Source: Sphingopyxis flava
GTDB lineage: Bacteria > Pseudomonadota > Alphaproteobacteria > Sphingomonadales > Sphingomonadaceae
Assembly: GCF_900168005.1 (NCBI RefSeq)
Contig: NZ_FUYP01000005.1
Coordinates: 124,001 to 188,000, forward strand
Length of the DNA: 64,000 bases
Reading direction: 5' to 3'
The position numbers and the translations under genes were made by a program. The notes beneath the pieces are model-generated. The model saw only the letters and a list, made by a program, of their open reading frames with translations. It was not told the origin of the DNA and made no database searches. This document shows positions 1-8,202 of the stretch, piece by piece; the first letter of the stretch is position 1, and each line of letters opens with the position of its first letter.

Positions 1-346
1 GGAAGAGCGTACCGCCCTCGCTCGCTTCGAAATGGCCGATGCGGCGCGCAGTGGCGCCGGTGAAGCTGCCCTTTTCATGGCCGAAAAGTTCGGATTCGAT
101 GAGGTCGGCGGGGATCGCACCGCAGTTGATCGCCGAGAATGCCTGGCCGGCGCGGGCGCCTTCGTCGTGGATTGCGCGAGCAACAAGTTCCTTGCCCGAT
201 CCCGAGGGGCCGCAGAGCATCACCGAAGCGTTCGACCGCGCCACCCGACGGATCATCTCGCGCAGCTGACGGATCGCCGGACTGTGGCCGATGATCGCCG
301 CTTCGAGCCCCGCATGGCTGCTGTCGTTCTGCCCCACCTTGTTCAT
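1..346 (-). CDS. Sigma-54-dependent transcriptional activator, FleQ/FlbD-like (partial, runs off the left edge)
   Basis: This is the first 115 codons of an enhancer-binding protein whose AAA+ ATPase remodels sigma-54 RNA polymerase at flagellar promoters. The AAA+ domain begins about residue 18, with a Walker A motif GPSGSGKE at residues 46-53 and the sigma-54 contact loop GSFTGA at 93-98 (usual form GAFTGA). Only about 18 residues precede the ATPase, so there is no receiver or other sensory domain at the N-terminus, as in PspF. The ATG at 344-346 follows a purine-rich GGAGATTGAAG leader. It lies downstream of motB on the same strand. Sigma-54 promoters before flgB, flgA and the flhA operon are its likely targets; that link is inferred from position. 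The C-terminal DNA-binding domain is outside the window. Confidence 0.9.
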   Translation of the reverse strand, partial: MNKVGQNDSSHAGLEAAIIGHSPAIRQLREMIRRVARSNASVMLCGPSGSGKELVARAIHDEGARAGQAFSAINCGAIPADLIESELFGHEKGSFTGATARRIGHFEASEGGTLF

Positions 347-410
347 CTTCAATCTCCATCGCACCCTTTCGAGGCGCCCCCCTTCGATGGAGCGATGAAT
401 TGAGGAAAAT

Positions 411-429
411 GGTAAACAACATCTTTACC
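411..429. repeat. Inverted repeat upstream of the sigma-54 activator gene
   Basis: GGTAAA and TTTACC form a perfect 6-bp inverted repeat with a 7-base spacer, about 65 bases before the activator start codon. It could be an operator for this gene. I see no good sigma-54 or sigma-28 promoter in the 183-base gap after motB. Confidence 0.4.
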
Positions 430-529
430 GGATATTGCCAACCCCCTCAAAAATAAGGATTATCGCCATAGTGGCAGTAATGACCGCGCGATTGCGTTGT
501 TAGGATTTCCCACTAGAGCCATTCTGGCA

Positions 530-1390
530 CTAATTATCCCCCACCCCCGCCCAGCCGAGGGTGACCGAGATGCGGCGGTTGCGCGGATCAAAACGATTCG
601 AGGGGACATAAGGTTCCCGGTCAGCGACCCCCTCGATGCGCGAAAAGCGGTTCGAGGCGATGCCGCGATATTCGAGATACTGGCGCGCCACCTCGGCGCG
701 CTCCACCGACAGGCGCCAGTTGTTGGTTCCCGCCTTCGCCGACCAGGGCGCCGCATCGGTATGGCCGCGGATCATCAGCTGGTTCGGAATCCCCGCGACC
801 AATTCGGCAATCTGGGCGAAGAGGCGCGAGGCATCGGGGGTAAGCTGGTTGGTGCCAAGCACGAACATCGAAAAGTCGGCGTCGTCGACGATGTCGATAC
901 GCATCCCCTCGCGCGTTTCAGTGAAACGTATGTTTCGCGCCAGCCGGCGAAGCTCGGCCTTCGCCTGCACCTCACGCATCAGATCCTTGGCGATTTGCTG
1001 GAACCTCGCGCGCTCGCTCTGGCGCCCCATCGCCTCGCGCGGGCCGCCGACGGCATCGCGCGGGATGGTCATCGCCTTGGTGCCCGTCTGCCCCGCTTCG
1101 TGCGGATATTTGTCGACATCGACGAGCGACGAACCGCCGAACAGCCCGGTCGAGCCCGCGGTGTCCTGCTTGGCCTGGACGATCGTCGGCGCGAAATAGT
1201 CGGCAAGCGCCTTTCGCTGCTTCTCCGTCGTCGCGCCGAGCAGCCACATCAGCAGGAAGAAGGCCATCATCGCGGTGACGAAGTCGGCATAGGCGACTTT
1301 CCACGCCCCGCCATGATGCGCGGCGTGGCCGGACTCGACCACCTTCTTGACGATGATCGGGCGCAGCGGCGTATTCGGGCGCGCCGCCAT
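530..1390 (-). CDS. motB: Flagellar motor stator protein MotB
   Basis: MotB is the stator subunit that anchors the MotA/MotB ion channel to peptidoglycan. The 286-residue protein has a short cytoplasmic N-terminus, one membrane segment at about residues 34-53 (YADFVTAMMAFFLLMWLL) containing the conserved ion-carrying aspartate, and a C-terminal OmpA-like peptidoglycan-binding domain from about residue 150 to 280 (with LMIRGHTDA and RAEVARQYL). Length and layout match the family. Its ATG overlaps the motA stop codon by one base, so the two genes are translationally coupled. Transcription probably starts at the sigma-28-type promoter before motA. Confidence 0.96.
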   Translation of the reverse strand: MAARPNTPLRPIIVKKVVESGHAAHHGGAWKVAYADFVTAMMAFFLLMWLLGATTEKQRKALADYFAPTIVQAKQDTAGSTGLFGGSSLVDVDKYPHEAGQTGTKAMTIPRDAVGGPREAMGRQSERARFQQIAKDLMREVQAKAELRRLARNIRFTETREGMRIDIVDDADFSMFVLGTNQLTPDASRLFAQIAELVAGIPNQLMIRGHTDAAPWSAKAGTNNWRLSVERAEVARQYLEYRGIASNRFSRIEGVADREPYVPSNRFDPRNRRISVTLGWAGVGDN

Positions 1391-2253
1391 CAGCGACCGC
1401 GCATTCCGTCGAAGACCTCGGCAAAGCTCGGCTGGTTGCTATGATCGACCCCCGAACGCGCCGCCTCGATCACCAGCGGCTGCGGATGGCCGTGGAGCGA
1501 GGCGATGATCAGCTGCTTCACCGTATGATAGATCGCGGCATCGCTTTCGATCACCGCGCGCGCGCGCGCCGCGAACGGACCGACCAGGCCATAGGCGAGC
1601 AGAACGCCCAGGAAGGTGCCGACGAGCGCCGAGCCGATCATCGCGCCCAGAATTTCGGGCGGCTTGTCGATCGAGCCCATCGTCTTGACCACCCCGAGGA
1701 CCGCCGCGACAATTCCGAGCGCAGGGAGCGCGTCGGCGAGGCTCTGAAGCCCGTCGGCGGGCTTGATTGCGTGGTGGTGATGGTTCTTTACCGCATTGTC
1801 CATCACCTCTTCGACCGCATGCGGGTCGAGAGTACCGGATGAGACAACAACGAGGCGCAACGTGTCGCAGATCAGATGAACGAGCGTCTGGTCCTTGAGC
1901 AGCTTGGGATATTGCTGGAAAAGCGGAGAGTTTGCGGGATCTTCGATGTGCGGCTCGACCGCGACCGGCCCCTCGGTCCGCATCATCTTCATCAACGTCG
2001 AGACGAGCAGGATGCAGTCGAGGTAATCGGCTTTCTTGTAGGAGGGCCCCTTGAATACCTTGCCGAGCCCGCCGGCGAGCGCCTTGAGGTCGCGGCCGGA
2101 ATTGCCGATGATCAGCGAGCCGACCGCGGCGCCGCCGATGATCAACATCTCGTGCGGGAGCGCATGCAGAACGGGTTCAAGATTGCCCCCGGTCAGCGCG
2201 AATCCCCCGAAGACCAGCAGGATCAGAACGACGATGCCGATGACGGGAAACAT
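1390..2253 (-). CDS. motA: Flagellar motor stator protein MotA
   Basis: MotA is the four-pass membrane subunit of the stator; its cytoplasmic loop pushes on FliG. At 287 residues it is the long E. coli-type MotA. Membrane segments are visible at the N-terminus (GIVVLILLVFGGFAL and MLIIGGAAVGSLII) and in the C-terminal third (LGIVAAVLGVVKTMG and IGSALVGTFLGVLLAYGLVG), with a charged cytoplasmic region between them. The start codon follows a GGAGTG ribosome-binding site. The 90-base gap to flgL contains a sigma-28-like promoter, so motAB can be expressed later than the hook operon. Confidence 0.96.
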   Translation of the reverse strand: MFPVIGIVVLILLVFGGFALTGGNLEPVLHALPHEMLIIGGAAVGSLIIGNSGRDLKALAGGLGKVFKGPSYKKADYLDCILLVSTLMKMMRTEGPVAVEPHIEDPANSPLFQQYPKLLKDQTLVHLICDTLRLVVVSSGTLDPHAVEEVMDNAVKNHHHHAIKPADGLQSLADALPALGIVAAVLGVVKTMGSIDKPPEILGAMIGSALVGTFLGVLLAYGLVGPFAARARAVIESDAAIYHTVKQLIIASLHGHPQPLVIEAARSGVDHSNQPSFAEVFDGMRGR

Positions 2254-2271
2254 GCAGGCTTCACTCCAGTC

Positions 2272-2285
2272 GGGGTCCGGACCCC
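2272..2285. repeat. 14-bp perfect palindrome in the motA leader
   Basis: GGGGTCCGGACCCC is a perfect palindrome between the predicted motA transcription start and its start codon. In the minus direction a run of eight T comes before the hairpin, not after it, so this is not a normal intrinsic terminator for the upstream operon. Confidence 0.5.
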
Positions 2286-2310
2286 AAAAAAAAGGCAGGC
2301 GTTTCGATGA

Positions 2311-2337
2311 TTAACGGCAGCACGCGCGAAAACTTGA
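2311..2337 (-). promoter_or_regulatory. Sigma-28 (FliA)-type promoter for motAB
   Basis: Read on the minus strand this is TCAA-N15-GCCGTTAA. The enteric FliA consensus is TAAA-N15-GCCGATAA, so the spacing is exact and each element has one mismatch. It lies about 60 bases before the motA start. The same GCCGTTAA element stands before flgM. Confidence 0.65.
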
Positions 2338-2343
2338 GACCCA

Positions 2344-3174
2344 TCAGCCCAAAATATCGAACAAGGTCTGGCGGTTGATCCGCGCAAAGGAGGCCTGGGC
2401 TGCCTCGAGCGTCAGATTCGTCGCGTGCAGCTGGGCAATAGCGACGGACAGGTCGGTGTCCTCGATCGTCGAGCGCTCGTCGGCAAGCACGATGTCGCGG
2501 GCTGCGAGCCCGTCGCCGATCCGCTCGAGCCGCCCGCCGGCAAGGCCCACCGCGGCGCGCTGATCCGCAACATGCGTGATGCCGGCCGCGAGCGTAACGA
2601 GCGCGGCGTTGATCGCGGCCGCATCCCCCGAAGAGATCGCCGCCGCGGCATCGCGCAGCCCGGTGGAGAGCGGGTTCCCGCCGACGACGAAGGCGTCGGC
2701 GGCCGAGGGCACCGGCGCGAAGCTGATGTCAGTGTCGAAGCGCACGACCTTCGCCGTCCCGGAGGCAAACAGCGGCTCACCGTTCGCGTCGCGGCGTGCG
2801 GCGATGCCGTCGATCTCGTCGGCAATTCCCGCAAGCTCGGCAGCGACGCTGGCGCGGTCGGAAGCATTCATCGTGTCGCTCGCGGCCGAGAGCGCGAGCT
2901 CGCGCGCGCGGACGAGCAGATTGCTGATCGAGCCCAGCGCGGCGTCGGCCTGCGACACCTGCGCACTCGCGCTCGCCACATTGGCGGCCCAGGTCGCCCC
3001 GCTCGCCTGCGCGATGCCGATCGTCGCGATGCGGCGCGCCGCGACGGGATCGTCCGAGGCGCGCTGGAGGCGCTTGCCACTCGAAACCTGGATCTGAAGA
3101 TCGTTGATCCTGTCGGCAAGTTGCGACTGGCGCGCAATTTCGCGCGTCATACGATTGCCCGTGGCGTTGATCAT
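2344..3174 (-). CDS. flgL: Flagellar hook-filament junction protein FlgL (HAP3)
   Basis: FlgL is the second junction protein linking the hook to the filament; it is exported by the flagellar type III system. The 276-residue protein has the flagellin-type N-terminal helix (RMTREIARQSQLADRINDLQ, then SSGKRLQRASDDPVAARRI) and the matching C-terminal helix (DTDLSVAIAQLHATNLTLEAA). The variable middle is short, so it is a compact member of the family. No signal peptide is expected or seen. It is the last gene of the flgB-flgL run, 16 bases after flgK. Confidence 0.95.
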   Translation of the reverse strand: MINATGNRMTREIARQSQLADRINDLQIQVSSGKRLQRASDDPVAARRIATIGIAQASGATWAANVASASAQVSQADAALGSISNLLVRARELALSAASDTMNASDRASVAAELAGIADEIDGIAARRDANGEPLFASGTAKVVRFDTDISFAPVPSAADAFVVGGNPLSTGLRDAAAAISSGDAAAINAALVTLAAGITHVADQRAAVGLAGGRLERIGDGLAARDIVLADERSTIEDTDLSVAIAQLHATNLTLEAAQASFARINRQTLFDILG

Positions 3175-3190
3175 GGGAGTCGCCTTTCCT

Positions 3191-4522
3191 TTAGATCGCG
3201 TTCAGCAGGGTCTGCACGGCCTCGCGCGCCACCTGGATCGTACGTGCCGCGGCTGAATAGGCTTGCTGAAAGCGGAGCAGGTCGCCCGCTTCGCGATCGA
3301 GATCGATCTCGCTAACCGCCGAGCGCGCGGCGTTTGCAGCATCGGCGCGTGTCGCGGCGGCGGAATCCTGCGCCCGCGCCGAGGCGGTCGCCTGCGCCTG
3401 CGAGGCCAGGAAACCCGACCATTTGGCCTCGGGGTCGTTCGCCCCCCGCATCGCGCCCAGCGCAAGCATATTGCCGTTGCTGCCTGCCGCGTCGGCGGCT
3501 GCCACCTGATCGGGGGTCAGCGCCGTCGCGGTCAGCGTCGCGGCGGTGGTGCCGGTAAAGAGCGGCGAGCCGGCGTTGCCGTTCGCGTCGATCCCCGCCT
3601 GATGCGCAGCATTGAGCTGCCCCGCAAAATCGGCGGCCGTCGCGTCGAGTGCAGCGCGCTGGTCCGCGACATGATTCGCCGCCTCGCTGAGCCCCGCAAG
3701 CGACCCTGAGGCAGTGTCGAAGGGTGCGCCGCCCGCGACGCTGAACGAGAGGCGACCGTCAGCGCCGCTGGCCACCGCAACCCGGTGCACCTCGCCGCCT
3801 CCGACCAAGAGCTCGCCGCTCCCCGAGACGCGCAGTGTCGCCGCGCCGCGGTCGTCGAAGCTTGCCGACACGCCGGCGTGGGCCGAGAGGGTGTCGAGCA
3901 GCCGGTCACGTTCGTCGAGCAGGCTCGCCTCACCGGTCGAGCCAGGGCGGGCCTTGCGTAAACCGATATTGACCGCCTCCAGCGCGTCCAGGTTGGCGTT
4001 GAAAGTCTCGACTTCGCTTGCTGCAGCTCCGGCGATACCGTCCGCCATATCGGAAAGCTGGCCCGCCGCCGTGCGAAAGCCCGACGCGATATCGTCGGCG
4101 GCCTGTAGGAACTGGCTGCGCAGCGTACGGTTGGCGGGGTCTGCCGTCAGCTGGTCGGCGGTCGTGAAAAGACTGGTCAGCCCCGAAGCGATGCCGTTGG
4201 TATCATCGCTGAGCGCGCTCTCGACCCGATCCATCCATGCGAGCCGCGTCGCTGTTCGCTCCGCGCCGCCTGAAGAAATCCGCGCATCCTCGATCAGCCA
4301 TGCGTCGACCGATCGACTGATGCCGTTGATGTCCACTCCGCCGGGGCGGATGTTCCCGCGAACGAAAGGGGTGTCGCCGCCGGCCGCCTGCGCCGCGCGC
4401 AGTTGCAGCGTGCGCCGCGCATAGCCCGGCGATTGCGCATTGGCGATATTGTCGCCGATCGTCGCGAGTGCTGCCGAATAGGCGCGCAGCCCGCTGGCGC
4501 CGATGCCGAGCAGGTCGCTCAT
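3191..4522 (-). CDS. flgK: Flagellar hook-associated protein FlgK (HAP1)
   Basis: FlgK is the first hook-filament junction protein, polymerised on the hook tip after export. The N-terminus carries the rod/hook signature (GLRAYSAALATIGDNIANAQSP, about residues 11-32) and the C-terminus the partner helix (LRFQQAYSAAARTIQVAREA). At 443 residues it is shorter than the enteric protein (about 550), with the loss in the variable middle domains. Its ATG overlaps the flgJ stop as ATGA, so the pair is translationally coupled. Confidence 0.95.
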   Translation of the reverse strand: MSDLLGIGASGLRAYSAALATIGDNIANAQSPGYARRTLQLRAAQAAGGDTPFVRGNIRPGGVDINGISRSVDAWLIEDARISSGGAERTATRLAWMDRVESALSDDTNGIASGLTSLFTTADQLTADPANRTLRSQFLQAADDIASGFRTAAGQLSDMADGIAGAAASEVETFNANLDALEAVNIGLRKARPGSTGEASLLDERDRLLDTLSAHAGVSASFDDRGAATLRVSGSGELLVGGGEVHRVAVASGADGRLSFSVAGGAPFDTASGSLAGLSEAANHVADQRAALDATAADFAGQLNAAHQAGIDANGNAGSPLFTGTTAATLTATALTPDQVAAADAAGSNGNMLALGAMRGANDPEAKWSGFLASQAQATASARAQDSAAATRADAANAARSAVSEIDLDREAGDLLRFQQAYSAAARTIQVAREAVQTLLNAI

Positions 4523-4857
4523 TGCACGCCTCCGCCGGGACCATCCGCACCGCTCGCCGCGACCCGGGCGCGGAACTGCGCCTCAACCATCGAGGCGATT
4601 CCGAACTGGCGCATCGACGCGATCGAATCGGCAGTGCGGGCATCGGCCATTTCACGAAAATTGTCGGTCGCGCTCGAGCCAAAGATATCCTCCCCGAGCT
4701 TCGCCTGGCGCATCGACGCCATCAGCTGGCGCAGGATCACCGCCTCAAAGGCTTCGGCCGCCTTGCGCAGGCCGTCACCGCCGCCGCCGGCAAGCTTGGG
4801 TGTCGCCGCAGCCGGAACCGCGGAACGCACGGGCTGGGAAAGCGAGGTCGTCATCAT
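4519..4857 (-). CDS. flgJ: Rod-binding protein, FlgJ N-terminal type
   Basis: FlgJ caps the growing flagellar rod. This 112-residue protein contains only the rod-binding domain (LRKAAEAFEAVILRQLMASM, about residues 30-49). It lacks the muramidase domain found in gamma-proteobacterial FlgJ, which is common in alphaproteobacteria. The lytic transglycosylase gene at 11833-12660 probably supplies the missing wall-cutting activity. It overlaps flgI upstream and flgK downstream by four bases each (ATGA). Confidence 0.88.
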   Translation of the reverse strand: MMTTSLSQPVRSAVPAAATPKLAGGGGDGLRKAAEAFEAVILRQLMASMRQAKLGEDIFGSSATDNFREMADARTADSIASMRQFGIASMVEAQFRARVAASGADGPGGGVQ

Positions 4858-5966
4858 ATGATCACCAGTTCGGCTGTGAGCGCGCCCGCCTGGGACAGCG
4901 CTTCGAGGATTGCGACGAGGTCGCCCGGCGGCACGCCCATGCGGTTGATCGCATCGACGAGCTCGGCAAGCGAGGCGGTGGGCTTCATCAGGAAGGCAGG
5001 GCGATATTCCTCCGACGCCCGGATGTCGCTCGACGGTTCGACCGCCGTCTGGCCGCGGCTGAAGGGCGCAGGCTGTACCACCGCCGGCGATTCCTTGATC
5101 GACACCGTGAGCTTGCCCTGCGTGACCGCGGCAGTGCCGACGCGGACCGCGCCATTGATCACGACGGTGCCGGTGCGAGCGTTGACGATCACGCGCGCAG
5201 GCGGTTCGGCCCGCACGACGTCGAGATTTTCAACGAGCGAGATCAGCCGCATGCGGTCGTCGCCGCTGCCGCCGGCGCGGATCGAAATGCTCGCGCCATC
5301 GACCATCGACGCGGCGCCCGGCCCCAGCGCGCCGTTGATCGCGTCGGTGACGCGCTTCGCATTGGTCGCGTCGAACTGATGAAGGTTGAAGATCAGCCGG
5401 TCGCCATAGGCAAAGCCGGTGTCGACCGCGCGCTCGATCGTCGCACCATTTGCAATGCGGCCGCTCGAGGGGACGTTGACGGTCAGCTTCGACCCGTCGG
5501 CTGCGTCGACGCCGAGCCCGCCGATGACGAGATTGCCCTGCGCCATCGCGTAGATCTGTCCGTCAGCGCCATAAAGCGGCGCGAGGACGAGCGTGCCGCC
5601 GCGCAGGCTCTTTGCCTTGCCGATCGCCGAAACGGTGACGTCAAGCCGTTGGCCGGGCTTTGCGAAGGCCGGAAGCTCTGCAGTGATCATCACCGCCGCC
5701 GCATTCTTGAGGGCAGGATTGACCCCCGGCGGCAGCGTCAGGCCAAAGCGCGACACCGCGCCCTTCATGCCCAGCGTCGAATAGTCGAGGCTGTCGTCGC
5801 CCGTCCCCGCAAGTCCGACGACGATGCCATAGCCCGTAAGCTGGTTCGAGCGCATGCCCTGGAACTGGCCCATGTCCTTGATCCGCGCCGCGGATGCAGG
5901 CGAAGCAACGCCGAGGCTGGCGACCAGCAGGGCGAGGAAGGCGAAAAGGAAGGAACGCTGGATCAC
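4854..5966 (-). CDS. flgI: Flagellar P-ring protein FlgI
   Basis: FlgI forms the P-ring around the rod in the peptidoglycan layer. I place the start at the GTG of 5964-5966: it has GAGGA eight bases upstream and gives a clean Sec signal peptide (about residues 1-26, ending SPASA). An upstream in-frame ATG at 6026 would add 20 residues inside flgH and spoil the signal. The mature part begins with ARIKDMGQFQGMRSNQLTGY, the usual start of mature FlgI, and carries GLAGTGD shortly after. The protein is 370 residues, the family size. Confidence 0.94.
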   Translation of the reverse strand: MIQRSFLFAFLALLVASLGVASPASAARIKDMGQFQGMRSNQLTGYGIVVGLAGTGDDSLDYSTLGMKGAVSRFGLTLPPGVNPALKNAAAVMITAELPAFAKPGQRLDVTVSAIGKAKSLRGGTLVLAPLYGADGQIYAMAQGNLVIGGLGVDAADGSKLTVNVPSSGRIANGATIERAVDTGFAYGDRLIFNLHQFDATNAKRVTDAINGALGPGAASMVDGASISIRAGGSGDDRMRLISLVENLDVVRAEPPARVIVNARTGTVVINGAVRVGTAAVTQGKLTVSIKESPAVVQPAPFSRGQTAVEPSSDIRASEEYRPAFLMKPTASLAELVDAINRMGVPPGDLVAILEALSQAGALTAELVII

Positions 5967-5986
5967 GATATCGGTCCTCGAAAGCG

Positions 5987-6646
5987 TCAGAAGGGGCTGA
6001 TCATGGAAAAGAAGCGCTGCAGCCAACCCTGGCGGCTGGCACGGGCGATCTCGCCCTTGCCGACGTATCGGATGTTGGCGTCGGCGACGCGCGTCGAGGC
6101 GATCCGGTTGTCGGGGCCGATGTCGATCGCGCGGATCAACCCCGAGATCTGGACGCGCTCGTCGCCGCGGTTGAGGGTGAGCAGCTTCTCACCCTTCACC
6201 AGCATCGTGCCATTCGGATAAACTTCGGCGATCGTCACGCTGATCTCGCCAGCGAGCTGGTTCGACTGCGAGGCTTCGCCCTTGCCCTTGAACTGGTTGC
6301 TGCCGCCCATCGCGATGTCGCTGGGCGAAAAGAGCGAGAGCGGGCCGGTGCTCGGCGGCGTGAGACCGAGGCTGCCCCCGCGCTGGGTGCCAGCCGCATT
6401 GCTCTTCGATGCGACGGTGCGCTCGACGAGCTGGATGGTGACGATGTCGCCGACCCGCCCGGCGCGGCCGCCCGAGGTGAGCGCGACATAGCCGCCCTGA
6501 AAGATCGCGCCATTCGGCGGCGGCGGCGCCTGCGGAGCGGGCGCGGTCGCGGCGAAGGCGTCCTCGGGGATCTTGTCCTTCGCGGCGGCACCGTGCGGCG
6601 CAGCGGCGAGCGCGAAGATCAGCGCGCTAGAGAGTCTGGGTCGCAT
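5987..6646 (-). CDS. flgH: Flagellar L-ring protein FlgH
   Basis: FlgH forms the outer-membrane L-ring bushing. The 219-residue protein has the conserved body (GDIVTIQLVERTVASKSN about residues 66-83; GEISVTIAEVYPNGTMLVKG; ISGLIRAIDIGPDN; ANIRYVGKG). The N-terminus is signal-like (SSALIFALAAAPHGAAA), but I find no cysteine, so the usual lipobox and lipid anchor are missing. Its start lies 20 bases inside the end of flgG. The missing cysteine could also reflect a mis-set start, but no alternative start with a lipobox is visible. Confidence 0.92.
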   Translation of the reverse strand: MRPRLSSALIFALAAAPHGAAAKDKIPEDAFAATAPAPQAPPPPNGAIFQGGYVALTSGGRAGRVGDIVTIQLVERTVASKSNAAGTQRGGSLGLTPPSTGPLSLFSPSDIAMGGSNQFKGKGEASQSNQLAGEISVTIAEVYPNGTMLVKGEKLLTLNRGDERVQISGLIRAIDIGPDNRIASTRVADANIRYVGKGEIARASRQGWLQRFFSMISPF

Positions 6647-7415
6647 TTTTCATCATCTCGTCAGTGGCCTGGATCATCTTCGAATTGACCTCATAGGCGC
6701 GCTGGGTCTCGATCATGTCGACGAGCTCTTCGACGACATTGACGTTCGATCCCTCGAGCATCCCGCCGCGCAAGGAGCCGCGCCCCTCCTCACCCGCGGC
6801 GCCAACCTGCGGCGCGCCCGAGGCGGCGGTCTCGACGAGCAGATTGTCGCCGATCGCCTGCATCCCCGACGGGTTGGCGAAGCGGGCAAGTTCGATGCGG
6901 CCCAGTTCGACCGCGTCGGCCTGACCCGGCACCATCGCCGAGACGGTGCCGTCGGTGCCGACCGACAGGCCGGTCGCATCCTCGGGAACCTGGATCTGCG
7001 GGATCAGCGGCTTGCCGTCGGAAGTCACGATCGTCCCGTCGGGCGCGCGGTTGAAATTGCCCGCCCGGGTGTAGCCGATGCGCCCGTCGGGCATCTGAAC
7101 CTGAAAGAAACCCGCGCCGTCGATCGCCATGTCGAGCGCGCCTCCGGTCGTGGCGAAACTGCCCTGCGTGTCGACGCGCGACGTGCCGGCGAGCTCGACG
7201 CCCGTGCCGAGATTGAGCCCCGTGGCATAGCGGTTGTCGGCGGCCGAGGTCGCGCCCGGCTGGGTCATCATCTGATACGAGAGGGTTTCGAAATTGGCGC
7301 GGTCGCGCTTGAAGCCCGTGGTATTCACGTTGGCGAGGTTGTTCGCGATCACCTGCATTCGGAAGCTCTGGGCATCCAGTCCGGTTCGCGCGACGTGCAA
7401 GGCACCAAAGCTCAT
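6627..7415 (-). CDS. flgG: Flagellar distal rod protein FlgG
   Basis: FlgG builds the distal rod. The 262-residue protein starts with MSFGALHVARTGLDAQSFRM and has the rod signature VIANNLANVNTTGFKRDRA at about residues 23-41. The central block GALDMAIDGAGFFQVQMPDG and the C-terminal helix (SNVNVVEELVDMIETQRAYE) are canonical, and the length matches enteric FlgG. It sits between flgF and flgH, as in most flg operons. Confidence 0.96.
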   Translation of the reverse strand: MSFGALHVARTGLDAQSFRMQVIANNLANVNTTGFKRDRANFETLSYQMMTQPGATSAADNRYATGLNLGTGVELAGTSRVDTQGSFATTGGALDMAIDGAGFFQVQMPDGRIGYTRAGNFNRAPDGTIVTSDGKPLIPQIQVPEDATGLSVGTDGTVSAMVPGQADAVELGRIELARFANPSGMQAIGDNLLVETAASGAPQVGAAGEEGRGSLRGGMLEGSNVNVVEELVDMIETQRAYEVNSKMIQATDEMMKNATQTL

Positions 7416-7426
7416 TGATTATCTCC

Positions 7427-8170
7427 TTAACGCGGCAGCTGCATCAAATTGGCGGTCGCGCTGTCCATGTCGCGCGCGTCGCTGATCAATTTGAGCTGTG
7501 AATCCCAGCTTTTGCTCGCCTCGATCATCTCGACGAGCGCGGTGGTCGCGGTGACGTTCGAGCCTTCGAGCGAGCGGGTAACGAGCCGCGCTTCGGGATC
7601 ATCGGGCAGGATGCCGCCGTTCCGCACGCGAAACAGCCCGTCGAGCCCCTTGACGATATCCGAGCCCGCGGGGCTCGCGATGCGCAGCCGGTCGACCTGC
7701 TGCGGATTTTCGGGATCGCCGCCGGCGGGCACGACCCAGACGCGCCCCTCTTCGTCGATCTTGATCGCATCGGCGGCGGGAATGGTGATCGGCCCCTGCG
7801 TCCCCTGAACCGGGTGGCCGTCGCCGGTGGTGAGAAGGCCCGACGCCCCGATCATCAGATCGCCGCGCCGCGTATAGCCTTCCTCTCCGTTCGGAGCCTG
7901 GACGACCAGCATCGCATCGCCGCGTAGCGCAACGTCGAGGTCGCGCCCGGTCGCGGCGACGGTGCCGGCGCGCATGTCGGCGCCGATCACTTCCTCCGAC
8001 GACACCGCACGCCCGCCGACGCCGCTGCCCTGAAGCCAGATCGTCTGCGCCTCCGCAATTTCGCCGCGGAAGCCTGGCGTGTTGACGTTGGCGAGGTTGT
8101 TGGCGATCGCCGTCTGCCGGGCCATGCTGCCCCGCATTGCGGTGAGGCTGGTATAGATGACGCGGTCCAT
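7427..8170 (-). CDS. flgF: Flagellar proximal rod protein FlgF
   Basis: FlgF is a proximal rod component. The 247-residue protein opens with MDRVIYTSLTAMRGSMARQT and the rod signature AIANNLANVNTPGFRGE, followed by the central domain (DLDVALRGDAMLVVQAPNGE) and the C-terminal helix (SNVTATTALVEMIEASKSWD). It is close in size to enteric FlgF (251). It lies 11 bases before flgG. Confidence 0.95.
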   Translation of the reverse strand: MDRVIYTSLTAMRGSMARQTAIANNLANVNTPGFRGEIAEAQTIWLQGSGVGGRAVSSEEVIGADMRAGTVAATGRDLDVALRGDAMLVVQAPNGEEGYTRRGDLMIGASGLLTTGDGHPVQGTQGPITIPAADAIKIDEEGRVWVVPAGGDPENPQQVDRLRIASPAGSDIVKGLDGLFRVRNGGILPDDPEARLVTRSLEGSNVTATTALVEMIEASKSWDSQLKLISDARDMDSATANLMQLPR

Positions 8171-8202
8171 GATGTCGCTCCGGGCAGACGGCTAAACGCC
8201 GG

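Noticed and set aside
431-480. Sigma-28-like GGCGATAA upstream of the sigma-54 activator gene
   Set aside because: The element has a mismatch at the conserved C and there is no TAAA-like -35 fifteen bases upstream.
4503-6221. A long plus-strand open frame of more than 550 codons across flgJ, flgI and flgH
   Set aside because: Its translation is rich in Arg and Ala without any family feature, and it is the antisense of three clearly coding genes. GC-rich DNA gives many such frames.
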